Shown here: positions 7,188 to 14,023 of the stretch, in pieces | How the letters are laid out: every line of letters begins with the position of its first letter | Numbering within the stretch: position 1 is the stretch's first letter | Assembly: GCA_035308765.1 (NCBI GenBank) | Contig: DATGGA010000014.1 | Location: 1 to 21,489, forward strand | Length of the DNA: 21,489 bases | From: RBG-16-66-20 sp035308765 | GTDB lineage: Bacteria; Pseudomonadota; Gammaproteobacteria; Burkholderiales; SG8-39 | Reading direction: 5' to 3' | Position numbers and translations under genes: made by a program | The notes under the pieces: generated by a model | Database searches by the model: none | Told to the model about the DNA's origin: nothing | The model's input: the letters and a program-made list of their open reading frames with translations, nothing else

Positions 7188-7216
7188 AAAGCCCCGATGA
7201 GGGGCTTTTGTTTTTT
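7188..7216 (+). terminator. Intrinsic terminator/attenuator between pqqA and pqqB
   Basis: AAAGCCCC, a GATGA loop and GGGGCTTT form a perfect 8-bp stem followed by TGTTTTTT. This is a textbook rho-independent terminator 20 nt after the pqqA stop and 31 nt before pqqB. Because no separate pqqB promoter is obvious in the 30 nt that remain, it probably acts as a partial terminator that lowers pqqBCDE expression relative to pqqA. Confidence 0.88.
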
Positions 7217-7246
7217 ATGCGATAGCATTGAAGCGAGTCGAGCGCA

Positions 7247-8161
7247 TTGAGGATCAGAGTTCTGGGGTCGGCCGCAGGCGGGGGGTTTCCGCAATGGAAC
7301 TGCAATTGCCGCAACTGCGACGGCCTGCGCAAAGGCAGCCTGCGCGCCCGCGCCCGTACCCAGTCTTCCATTGCATTGAGTGCCGACGATACCAGCTGGG
7401 TGCTGTTCAACGCCTCCCCCGACCTGCTCGCGCAGTACCAGGCCTTTCCCGAGTTCCAGCCAGGGCGCGCCATCCGGGACACCGCGATCCGCTCGATCGT
7501 GTTGATGGACGCACAGATCGACCACACCACGGGCCTGCTCATGCTGCGCGAAGGCCGGCCGCTGCAAATCTACTGCACCGACATGGTTCGCCAAGACCTG
7601 AGTACCGGCAACCCGCTGTTCAAGATCCTCCAACACTACTGCGGCGTGCGCTGGCAGCGCCTGCCGGTGGCTGCGGGCAACCAGTTCTCCGTGCTGGGCG
7701 CCGAATCGCTGTCGTTCACCGCTGTGCCGCTGAAGAGCAAGGCGCCGCCCTACTCGCCGCATCGCGACGATCCGCGCGAAGGCGACAACATCGGCCTGCG
7801 CATCGCCGATCCGGGCAGCGGCAGGAAGCTGTTCTATGCCCCCGGCCTGGGCGAGATCGAACCGCAGCTCAAGCCTTTCCTCGAAGAGGCGGACTGCCTG
7901 CTGGTGGACGGCACCTTCTGGACCGATGACGAGATGATCCGGCTCGGCATCTCGAAAAAACACGCGCGCGACATCGGCCACCTGCCGCAATCGGGCGCCG
8001 GCGGCATGCTGGAAGTGCTCGCGCCGCTCAAGGCGCGGCGCAAGATCCTGATCCACATCAACAACACCAACCCGATCCTCGACGAGGACTCGGCGGAGCG
8101 CCGCGAGCTCGAGCGCGCAGGCATCGAGGTCGCGCACGACGGCATGGAAATCCGTCTCTGA
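7247..8161 (+). CDS. pqqB: PqqB, metallo-beta-lactamase-fold PQQ biosynthesis protein
   Basis: A 304-residue member of the PqqB family, an iron-dependent hydroxylase thought to add oxygens to the glutamate-tyrosine intermediate freed from PqqA. The N-terminus has the hallmark SAAGGGFPQWNCNC with the zinc-cysteines Cys19, Cys21 and Cys24. The metallo-beta-lactamase-type motif is IDHTTGLL (Asp92, His93). The start is TTG at 7247, the only reading that gives the family N-terminus; its ribosome-binding site is poor. A terminator immediately upstream and the TTG start together suggest low expression. The TGA stop overlaps the pqqC ATG by 1 nt (TGATG). Confidence 0.97.
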   Translation: MRIRVLGSAAGGGFPQWNCNCRNCDGLRKGSLRARARTQSSIALSADDTSWVLFNASPDLLAQYQAFPEFQPGRAIRDTAIRSIVLMDAQIDHTTGLLMLREGRPLQIYCTDMVRQDLSTGNPLFKILQHYCGVRWQRLPVAAGNQFSVLGAESLSFTAVPLKSKAPPYSPHRDDPREGDNIGLRIADPGSGRKLFYAPGLGEIEPQLKPFLEEADCLLVDGTFWTDDEMIRLGISKKHARDIGHLPQSGAGGMLEVLAPLKARRKILIHINNTNPILDEDSAERRELERAGIEVAHDGMEIRL

Positions 8162-8871
8162 TGGAACGCCGTCCCTGGAGCCGCAAGGAATTCGAGGCGC
8201 AATTGCGCGCCAAGGGCCGCCATTACCATATCCACCACCCGTTCCACATCGCCATGAACAGCGGCAAATGCACCAAGGAACAGGTGCGGGGCTGGGTCTG
8301 CAACCGTTTCTATTACCAGATCAGCATTCCGGTAAAGGATGCCGCGGTGCTCTCGAACATGCCGGACCGCGAGCAGCGCCGCGAATGGATCAAGCGCATC
8401 CTCGACCACGACGGCACGCAGGGCGAGGAAGGCGGCATCGAGGCCTGGCTGCGGCTGGGCGAAGCCTGCGGTCTGAAGCGCGGGGACATCACCTCGCTCG
8501 AGCACGTGTTGCCGGGAGTGCGCTTCGCGGCGGATGCCTACGTCAGCTTCGCGCGCCGCGCGCCCTGGCAGGAGGCGGTCTGCTCTTCGCTCACCGAACT
8601 GTTCGCCCCGGAAATCCACCGCAAGCGCCTCGACAATTGGCCGCAGCACTATCCCTGGATCGAAGCCGGGGGCTACGGCTACTTCCGCCAGCGCCTGTCG
8701 GAAGCGCGGCGCGACGTCGAGCACGGCCTGCAAGTCACGCTGGATTACTTCAAGACGCGCCAGCAGCAGGAACGGGCGCTGGATATCGTGCAGTTCAAGC
8801 TGGACGTCCTCTGGAGCATGCTCGACGCCATGCAGATCAGCTACGGCATCGGACGCGCGAAGAATGCCTGA
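8161..8871 (+). CDS. pqqC: PqqC, pyrroloquinoline-quinone synthase
   Basis: A 236-residue cofactor-free oxidase that performs the last step, ring closure and oxidation of AHQQ to PQQ. It carries the active-site HIHHPFH segment (His21, His24 and neighbours), GWVCNRFYYQISIPVKDAA, ILDHDG near 81-85, a HYPWIEAGGYGYF stretch and a C-terminal helix ending in SMLDAMQISYG, all expected for the TenA-like PqqC fold. The length is normal for a PqqC not fused to PqqD. Start and stop both overlap neighbours: 1 nt with pqqB and 8 nt with pqqD. Confidence 0.97.
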   Translation: MERRPWSRKEFEAQLRAKGRHYHIHHPFHIAMNSGKCTKEQVRGWVCNRFYYQISIPVKDAAVLSNMPDREQRREWIKRILDHDGTQGEEGGIEAWLRLGEACGLKRGDITSLEHVLPGVRFAADAYVSFARRAPWQEAVCSSLTELFAPEIHRKRLDNWPQHYPWIEAGGYGYFRQRLSEARRDVEHGLQVTLDYFKTRQQQERALDIVQFKLDVLWSMLDAMQISYGIGRAKNA

Positions 8872-9148
8872 CGGCGGCGCGCTTGGCGATGCCGCGATCC
8901 CGGAACTCGCGCGCCAGTTCCGCTTCCAGTGGGAACCCGCGCAGCAGGCGCACGTGCTGCTGTTCCCGGAGGGTATGATCAAGCTGGGCGGCAGTGCCGG
9001 CGAAATCATGAAGCGCGTCGACGGCAAGGCGAACGTCGGCGCCATCATCGCAGACCTGCAGCGGGCGTTCCCCGGCGCGGATCTGCGCGCCGACGTGGTG
9101 CAGTTTCTCGAGGAAGCACATGCAAAAGGCTGGATCCACGCCAGGTAA
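8864..9148 (+). CDS. pqqD: PqqD, PqqA-binding chaperone (RRE protein)
   Basis: A 94-residue peptide chaperone that binds PqqA and presents it to PqqE; it is the archetype of the RiPP recognition element. Family residues visible include HVLLFPEGMIKLGGSAGEIM in the beta-strand region (about 28-50) and helices ending in VVQFLEEAHAKGWI. The ATG at 8864 lies inside the end of pqqC (8-nt overlap) and gives the usual length. The frame is open further upstream, but only inside pqqC. It overlaps pqqE by 29 nt, which favours stoichiometric co-translation with its partner enzyme. Confidence 0.96.
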   Translation: MPDGGALGDAAIPELARQFRFQWEPAQQAHVLLFPEGMIKLGGSAGEIMKRVDGKANVGAIIADLQRAFPGADLRADVVQFLEEAHAKGWIHAR

Positions 9149-10268
9149 ACCCGCCGGCAATCCGCTTTGGCTGCTGGCGGAAGTCACCTACAAGTGCCCG
9201 CTGCACTGCGTGTTCTGCTACAACCCGGTCGACTACACCACCTACGGCCCGGAACTTTCCACCGAGGACTGGCTGCGCGTGCTGCGCCAGGGCCGCGAGC
9301 TGGGCGCGGCGCAACTGGGGTTTTCCGGCGGCGAACCGCTGCTGCGAGACGACCTGGAGATCATGGTGGCCGAGGCGCGCCGACTCGGCTACTACTCCAA
9401 CCTGATCACCTCCGGCGTCGGCCTCAACGAGAAGCGCATCGCCGCGTTCAAGGAAGGCGGGCTGGACCATATCCAGCTTTCGTTCCAGGACTCGACGCGC
9501 GAGCTGAACGACTTCCTCTCCAGCACCCGCACTTTCGATCTCAAGCGGAAGGTCGCGAAGCTGATCAAGCAGCACGACTACCCGATGGTGCTCAATTGCG
9601 TGCTGCACCGGCACAACATCGACCACGTCGAGCAGATCCTGGAAATGGCCGAGGCCATGGAAGCGGAGTACGTCGAGCTCGCCAATACCCAGTATTACGG
9701 CTGGGCCTACGTCAACCGCAACCAGCTGCTGCCGACGCGCGAACAGATCGCGCGCGCCGAAGAAGCCACCGATCGTTTCCGGCGGCGCGTCGGCGACAAG
9801 ATGCGCATTTTCTTCGTGGTGCCCGACTATTTCGAGCAGCGCCCCAAGGCATGCATGAACGGCTGGGGCGCGGTATTTCTTGCCGTCACCGCCGATGGCC
9901 TCGCGCTGCCCTGCCACGAGGCGCGCCAGCTTCCGGGCCTGGCCTTTCCCAGCGTGCGCGACCACGACCTGCGCTGGATCTGGCGCGACTCTCCCGGCTT
10001 CAACGCCTATCGCGGCGATGGCTGGATGAAGGAGCCCTGCCGCTCCTGTCCGGAAAAGGTCAAGGATTTCGGCGGCTGCCGCTGCCAGGCATTTCTGCTG
10101 ACCGGCGACGCCACCCGCGCGGATCCGGTGTGCGGCCTGTCCCCCGATCACCATCTGGTCGCCGCGGCGATCGAGAAGGCGCGGCAGCCGGCATCGGCGG
10201 CCACGAGGCCGATCCTGTTTCGCGGCGACGGCAACTCGCGGATGCTGAGCAAAACGCCGCTCTCGTAG
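9120..10268 (+). CDS. pqqE: PqqE, radical SAM PqqA cross-linking enzyme
   Basis: A 382-residue radical-SAM/SPASM enzyme that makes the Glu-Tyr carbon-carbon bond in PqqA. The radical-SAM cluster motif is CPLHCVFC (Cys26, Cys30, Cys33), followed by the SAM-binding GGEPLLR (70-76). The C-terminal SPASM region holds the auxiliary-cluster cysteines in KACMNGWG, LALPCHEAR, CRSCPEK, GGCRCQAF and DPVCGLSPDHH. The length matches the family. A tail of about 30 residues after the last conserved segment is not distinctive. It ends the core operon; the receiver-cyclase gene starts 47 nt downstream on the same strand without an obvious terminator between them. Confidence 0.97.
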   Translation: MQKAGSTPGKPAGNPLWLLAEVTYKCPLHCVFCYNPVDYTTYGPELSTEDWLRVLRQGRELGAAQLGFSGGEPLLRDDLEIMVAEARRLGYYSNLITSGVGLNEKRIAAFKEGGLDHIQLSFQDSTRELNDFLSSTRTFDLKRKVAKLIKQHDYPMVLNCVLHRHNIDHVEQILEMAEAMEAEYVELANTQYYGWAYVNRNQLLPTREQIARAEEATDRFRRRVGDKMRIFFVVPDYFEQRPKACMNGWGAVFLAVTADGLALPCHEARQLPGLAFPSVRDHDLRWIWRDSPGFNAYRGDGWMKEPCRSCPEKVKDFGGCRCQAFLLTGDATRADPVCGLSPDHHLVAAAIEKARQPASAATRPILFRGDGNSRMLSKTPLS

Positions 10269-10315
10269 CGGCGCCCGGCTTCCGACGTACCATCGTCACC
10301 CCGGCTCGGAGCGGC

Positions 10316-11362
10316 ATGGACGAGATTCTCAAGGGCAAGACGGTACTGGTGGTGGACGACACCGCGGTCGCGCGCGTGCTCGCGGCCGACATCCTTGGCG
10401 CCTCCGGCATCAGGATCCTGGAAGCCGAGACCGGCGAGCGGGCGCTCAAGCATGCGGCCGAAAGCCCCGTCGACGCTTTCCTGCTCGACATCAAGCTGCA
10501 GGACATCAACGGCATCGAGCTGTGCCGCTCGCTGCGCACGATGGCGCAGTACCGCAACGCGCCGATCATCTTCGTCACCGCGCTGGACCAGCGCGAAGTG
10601 CTGCAGTGGGCGATCGAGGCCGGCGCCGACGACTTCATCCAGAAGCCGCTGCACGCCATGGTGCTGCGCCGGCGGCTCGCCAACCTGCTGGAAAAAACGG
10701 CCTACGTGAGGCAGGCCGAGTCCATGAGCCTGTCGCTGCGGCGCTACGTCTCGCCGCGCACCGGGGAGATCGCGCGCATCTACGCCACCTACGGCAAGCT
10801 GCCGGCGCCGCGGCGCCAGGAGGCCTGCATCCTGTTCTCCGACGCGCGCGGCTTCACCGAGATGAGCCAGAACCTGGAGCCCGAGGCCCTGTTCGAAATG
10901 CTGAGCGGCGACCTCGCCGCCCAGGTCGAAATCGTGAACCGGCACGACGGTTACGTCGACAAATTTTCCGGCGACGGCGTCATGGCGGTGTTCGAAGGCG
11001 GCGACATGGCGGCGAAGTGCTGCCGCTGCGCCCTGGACATCCTCGACCACACCAGGGAATACGCGGCGCAGAAGGGACTGGCCGGCACCCGGCTCGCCAT
11101 CGGCATCCACATGGGCCCGGCGGTGATCGGAAACCTGGGCTCCGAGGATTACCTCGACTACACGCTGGTCGGCACGACGGTCAATCTCGCCGCGCGCCTG
11201 TGCGGCATCGCCAACCAGTCCATCGTCGTTTCCCGGGCAGTGCACGACGCCGTCGCCGGCGCCGGGGAATTCTCGTTCGGACCGGAACAGCCGTCGAACA
11301 TCCGCGGCTTCCGGGATCCCGTCATCGTCCATGAGATGCAGCGGCGCCCGCCGGCCGCGTGA
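10316..11362 (+). CDS. Receiver domain-class III adenylate cyclase fusion
   Basis: A 348-residue cytosolic two-domain protein. The receiver domain (about 8-125) has the acidic pair Asp14-Asp15, the phospho-acceptor Asp58 in FLLDIKLQD, Thr88 and Lys110, so it should be phosphorylated by an unseen histidine kinase. The cyclase homology domain (about 165-345) keeps the metal ligands Asp176 (LFSDARGF) and Asp220 (FSGD), Lys216 and Asp281 (DYTLVG), the pair that selects adenine, and Asn290/Arg294 (VNLAAR) of the transition state. It should therefore make cAMP when activated. It is 47 nt after pqqE and could be co-transcribed. The same frame is open upstream through pqqE, but that is a GC artefact; the ATG at 10316 starts the receiver fold. 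No strong ribosome-binding site is seen. Confidence 0.92.
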   Translation: MDEILKGKTVLVVDDTAVARVLAADILGASGIRILEAETGERALKHAAESPVDAFLLDIKLQDINGIELCRSLRTMAQYRNAPIIFVTALDQREVLQWAIEAGADDFIQKPLHAMVLRRRLANLLEKTAYVRQAESMSLSLRRYVSPRTGEIARIYATYGKLPAPRRQEACILFSDARGFTEMSQNLEPEALFEMLSGDLAAQVEIVNRHDGYVDKFSGDGVMAVFEGGDMAAKCCRCALDILDHTREYAAQKGLAGTRLAIGIHMGPAVIGNLGSEDYLDYTLVGTTVNLAARLCGIANQSIVVSRAVHDAVAGAGEFSFGPEQPSNIRGFRDPVIVHEMQRRPPAA

Positions 11363-11390
11363 AACCGTGGCGGATCATCAAGGAGGCCAC

Positions 11391-11894
11391 ATGAACATCG
11401 TCAAAAATGCGTTGATCGTCCTTCTGTTCGGTTCCGCGACCGCCATGGCGGCGCCGGCGAGCGAAAGCTCGATAAAACAACTGCTGGCCGTCACCCAGGC
11501 GCAAAAGCTCCTGGACGGCTCGCGGGCCCAGGTCGATGCAATCATGAACAATGACGTTCAGCAATCGCTGAATGGGAAAACACCGAACGCCAAGCAGCAG
11601 CAGGTCATAGACAACATGAAAAACAGGATGATTGCCGCCGTCCAGGGAGAGCTGGGGTGGGAAAAGCTCGAGCCGATATTTCTGCGCCTTTACAGGGACA
11701 CGTTCACCGAGGAGGAAATCGGCGGCATGCTGTCCTTCTACAAAACACCGACCGGCCAGGCCGTCATCAACAAGATGCCGCTGCTGATGCAGAATGTCCT
11801 GACGGAGGTCCAGAAAATGTCGACCGGATTGTCCTCGCAGATGCAGAAGATCCAGCAGGATTTTGCCGCCGAGATGAAAGCCGCGGAAAAGTAG
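11391..11894 (+). CDS. DUF2059-family exported protein
   Basis: A 167-residue protein with a clear signal peptide (NALIVLLFGSATAMAAPA) and a mostly helical mature part. The DUF2059 signature region is LFLRLY-like: 'PIFLRLYRDTFTEEEIGGML' followed by SFYKTPTGQAVINKMP (about 100-136). Family members are periplasmic proteins of unknown function, common in Proteobacteria. A strong AAGGAGG ribosome-binding site (11380-11386) lies 4 nt before the ATG. The gene follows the cyclase by 28 nt on the same strand, so it may be read from the same transcript, although the strong ribosome-binding site suggests independent high translation. Confidence 0.88.
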   Translation: MNIVKNALIVLLFGSATAMAAPASESSIKQLLAVTQAQKLLDGSRAQVDAIMNNDVQQSLNGKTPNAKQQQVIDNMKNRMIAAVQGELGWEKLEPIFLRLYRDTFTEEEIGGMLSFYKTPTGQAVINKMPLLMQNVLTEVQKMSTGLSSQMQKIQQDFAAEMKAAEK

Positions 11895-11900
11895 AATTCG

Positions 11901-12410
11901 TTGCCTGTTCTCCGCGCCCTGCGCGCCGACATCACCACGCTGCCGGTCGACGCAATCGTCAACGCCGCGAATTCTTCCCTGCTGGGCGGTGGCGGCGTCG
12001 ACGGGGCTATTCATCGTGTTGCGGGGCCGGAGTTGCTGAAAGAGTGCCGCACTTTGGGTGGTTGTAAAACCGGCGACGCCAAACTTACGAAGGGCTATCG
12101 GTTGCCGGCGAAGTACGTCATCCACACCGTCGGCCCGGTTTGGGAGGGCGGCACGGGCGGGGAGCCGGCGCTGCTGGCGTCCTGCTACCGGCGTTCGATG
12201 GAAATCGCGGCGGAAAACCGCATCGCCTCGCTCGCCTTTCCGGGCATCAGCACCGGCGTCTACGGCTACCCGGTCGGACCGGCTGCGAAGATCGCCATCG
12301 TCACGGTCCGCTCGTCCCTGCAGGCGTTCCCGCTCATCCGGGAAATCATCTTCTGCTGCTTCTCTGCGGGCGATCTAGCGGTCTATCAAGACCTGCTCAA
12401 AGGCGCCTGA
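11901..12410 (+). CDS. Macrodomain protein, O-acetyl-ADP-ribose deacetylase type
   Basis: A 169-residue single macrodomain of the MacroD/YmdB class, which hydrolyses O-acetyl-ADP-ribose and can remove mono-ADP-ribose from acidic residues. Ligand-binding elements are all present: ADIT with Asp10, VNAANSSLLGGGGVDGAIH (20-38, including Asn21, Asn24 and Asp34), TGDAKLTKGYRLP, and the phosphate loop AFPGISTGVYGYP (112-124). The start is TTG at 11901. It is the first possible start after the in-frame stop of the DUF2059 gene 6 nt upstream, and it gives the usual N-terminus. Only a weak ribosome-binding site is visible, so translation may be coupled. It is convergent with the acyl-CoA dehydrogenase, 10 nt apart. 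Confidence 0.93.
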   Translation: MPVLRALRADITTLPVDAIVNAANSSLLGGGGVDGAIHRVAGPELLKECRTLGGCKTGDAKLTKGYRLPAKYVIHTVGPVWEGGTGGEPALLASCYRRSMEIAAENRIASLAFPGISTGVYGYPVGPAAKIAIVTVRSSLQAFPLIREIIFCCFSAGDLAVYQDLLKGA

Positions 12411-12420
12411 AGCAAGCGCG

Positions 12421-13554
12421 TCAGAGACGCTTGGCCACCTCTTCCAGCATCACCTCGGTGGCGCCGCCGCCGATGGTCTGCACGCGCGCATCGCGGTACA
12501 TGCGCTCGATGGCGGATTCCTTGATGTAGCCGAAGCCGCCGTGGAACTGCAGGCAGTCGTAGACCACCTCGTTCAGCGTCTCCGCGCAGTAGGCCTTCGC
12601 CATGGACACCTGCTTCACGCAATCGCGGCCTTCGGCATCGAGCGCGGCGGCATGCAGCACGAGCTGCCGCCCGGCCTCGACCTTGGTGGCGAGCATGGAG
12701 AGCCGCTGGCGGATCGCCTGCTTGTCCCAGAGCGGCGCGCCGAAGGCCTTGCGCGTGCGCACGTACTCGAGCGTGAGCTCGATCGCGCGCGCCGCCTCGC
12801 CCATGGTCATCGCGGCGATCGCGATGCGTTCGTTCTGGAAATTCTTCATGATGGCGTAGAAGCCGCGGTTCTCCTCGCCCAGCAGGTTGGCGGCCGGCAC
12901 GCGGCAATCGTCGAACACGAGTTCGGCCGTGTCGGAGGAGCGCCAGCCCATCTTGTCCAGCTTGCGCCCGACGGAAAAGCCCTTCCTCCCCTTCTCGACG
13001 ATGAATATCGAGATGCCCTTGGAGCCCGCCGCCGGGTCGGTTTTGGCGGCGATGAAGTACAGGTCGGCGAGCGCACCGTTGGTAATGAACATCTTCGAGC
13101 CCCTGAGCACCCAGTTGCCGCCATCGCGCCTCGCGCTGGTGCGGATGGCCTTGACATCGGAGCCGGCATCCGGCTCGGTGACGCCTACCGCGGTGATCAA
13201 CTCGCCCGCGACGATGCCTGGCATATAGCGCTTGACCTGTTCCGGCGAGCCCGCGTTGATCAAGTGGGGAGACGCCATGTCGGTGTGCACCAGCGCCGTG
13301 ATGGCGAAGCCGCCGAAGGTCGAGCGGCCAAGTTCTTCGGCGAACATCGCGGTCGCGCGCGCATCCAGCGCGCCGCCCCCGAATTCCTCCGGATAGCGAA
13401 GCCCGAGGAAACCGAGCCTGCCCATCTCGCGCAGCACTTCGCGCGGCACGAATCCCTGCTCTTCCCAGGCCTGGGCCCTGGGCACGATTTCCTTCTCCAC
13501 GAAGCGGCGGATACTTTCCTGCAGCAGGCGAAGGGTATCGGCGATGTCGTCCAT
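12421..13554 (-). CDS. Acyl-CoA dehydrogenase
   Basis: A 377-residue FAD enzyme that introduces the alpha-beta double bond into an acyl-CoA and passes electrons to ETF. Seen are the flavin and substrate motifs VGVTEPDAGSDV (123-134), KMFITNGALADLY (154-166), the GWRSSDTAEL segment (203-212), RTRKAFGAPLW (267-276) and QFHGGFGYIKES (336-347). At the place where short/medium-chain enzymes have the catalytic Glu (YEGT-type), this protein reads IGGGATE (361-367). Glu242 in QNERIAIA sits where isovaleryl-CoA and long-chain acyl-CoA dehydrogenases hold their base, so it is the likely catalyst. The ATG at 13554 has no good ribosome-binding site. A -10-like GATAAT lies at 13566-13561, compatible with a leaderless message. 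Substrate unknown. Confidence 0.93.
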   Translation of the reverse strand: MDDIADTLRLLQESIRRFVEKEIVPRAQAWEEQGFVPREVLREMGRLGFLGLRYPEEFGGGALDARATAMFAEELGRSTFGGFAITALVHTDMASPHLINAGSPEQVKRYMPGIVAGELITAVGVTEPDAGSDVKAIRTSARRDGGNWVLRGSKMFITNGALADLYFIAAKTDPAAGSKGISIFIVEKGRKGFSVGRKLDKMGWRSSDTAELVFDDCRVPAANLLGEENRGFYAIMKNFQNERIAIAAMTMGEAARAIELTLEYVRTRKAFGAPLWDKQAIRQRLSMLATKVEAGRQLVLHAAALDAEGRDCVKQVSMAKAYCAETLNEVVYDCLQFHGGFGYIKESAIERMYRDARVQTIGGGATEVMLEEVAKRL

Positions 13555-13641
13555 CCGCCGATTATCGCCGTTAACGAATGGTTACAATGCCGCGTCATCA
13601 AAGCGGGCATATCGTCGTTATTCAAGCAAAGGAGGCAATCC

Positions 13642-13998
13642 ATGTCCAAAACGAAAACCCTGATTCTCGGCACGTTGCTGGCCCTTGGCAGCTGGGCGGT
13701 CCCGGCCTCGGCGGTTAACCTCAGCATTGGCATCGACGTCGGGCCGCCGCCCGCGCAGGTGGAAGTCATCCCCCCTCCTCGCGCGGGCTTCGTCTGGGCG
13801 CCCGGCTACTGGGACTGGGAAGGTTCGCGGCACGTATGGGTCGCCGGCCACTGGCTCGCCGGGCGGCCGGGCTTCTACTGGGTGCCCGAGCGCTGGGAGC
13901 AGCACGCCGAGGAACGCGGCCACCACTGGCACTTCGAACCCGGCCACTGGGAGAAGAACCACGGCAACTGGGAGCGCGACCCGGGACGGCACCGCTAG
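13642..13998 (+). CDS. YXWGXW-repeat exported protein
   Basis: A 118-residue secreted protein with a clean signal peptide (LILGTLLALGSWAVPASA, cleavage after residue 24). The mature part is rich in Trp, Gly, His and Pro and contains related repeats: GFVWAPGYWDWEG, HVWVAGHWLAGRPG, FYWVPERWEQH and HWHFEPGHWEKNHG. This is the pattern of the YXWGXW (BcpO-related) family of periplasmic or outer-membrane-associated proteins of unknown function. A very strong AAAGGAGG ribosome-binding site (13628-13635) lies 6 nt before the ATG. The gene is divergent from the acyl-CoA dehydrogenase and convergent with the tphB-like gene. The larger frame running through from 12541 is only an antisense shadow. Confidence 0.88.
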   Translation: MSKTKTLILGTLLALGSWAVPASAVNLSIGIDVGPPPAQVEVIPPPRAGFVWAPGYWDWEGSRHVWVAGHWLAGRPGFYWVPERWEQHAEERGHHWHFEPGHWEKNHGNWERDPGRHR

Positions 13999-14023
13999 CC
14001 GCCGCCTTTCGGCGACAGCGCTG

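Noticed and set aside
9167..10315. N-terminal extension joining the receiver-cyclase frame through pqqE, as if a 731-residue fusion
   Set aside because: The extension is the out-of-frame reading of pqqE and is Arg/Ala-rich; the receiver fold starts exactly at the ATG at 10316.
9045..11332. Minus-strand open frames of 369 and 394 codons opposite pqqE and the cyclase
   Set aside because: Both are low-complexity antisense readings without motifs, ribosome-binding sites or plausible neighbours.
12541..13641. Long plus-strand open frame opposite the acyl-CoA dehydrogenase, continuous with the YXWGXW gene
   Set aside because: It mirrors the codons of a well-supported gene on the other strand, is Arg/Ala/Val/Gly-rich and shows no family motif. 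Only the part from 13642, with its own ribosome-binding site and signal peptide, is real.
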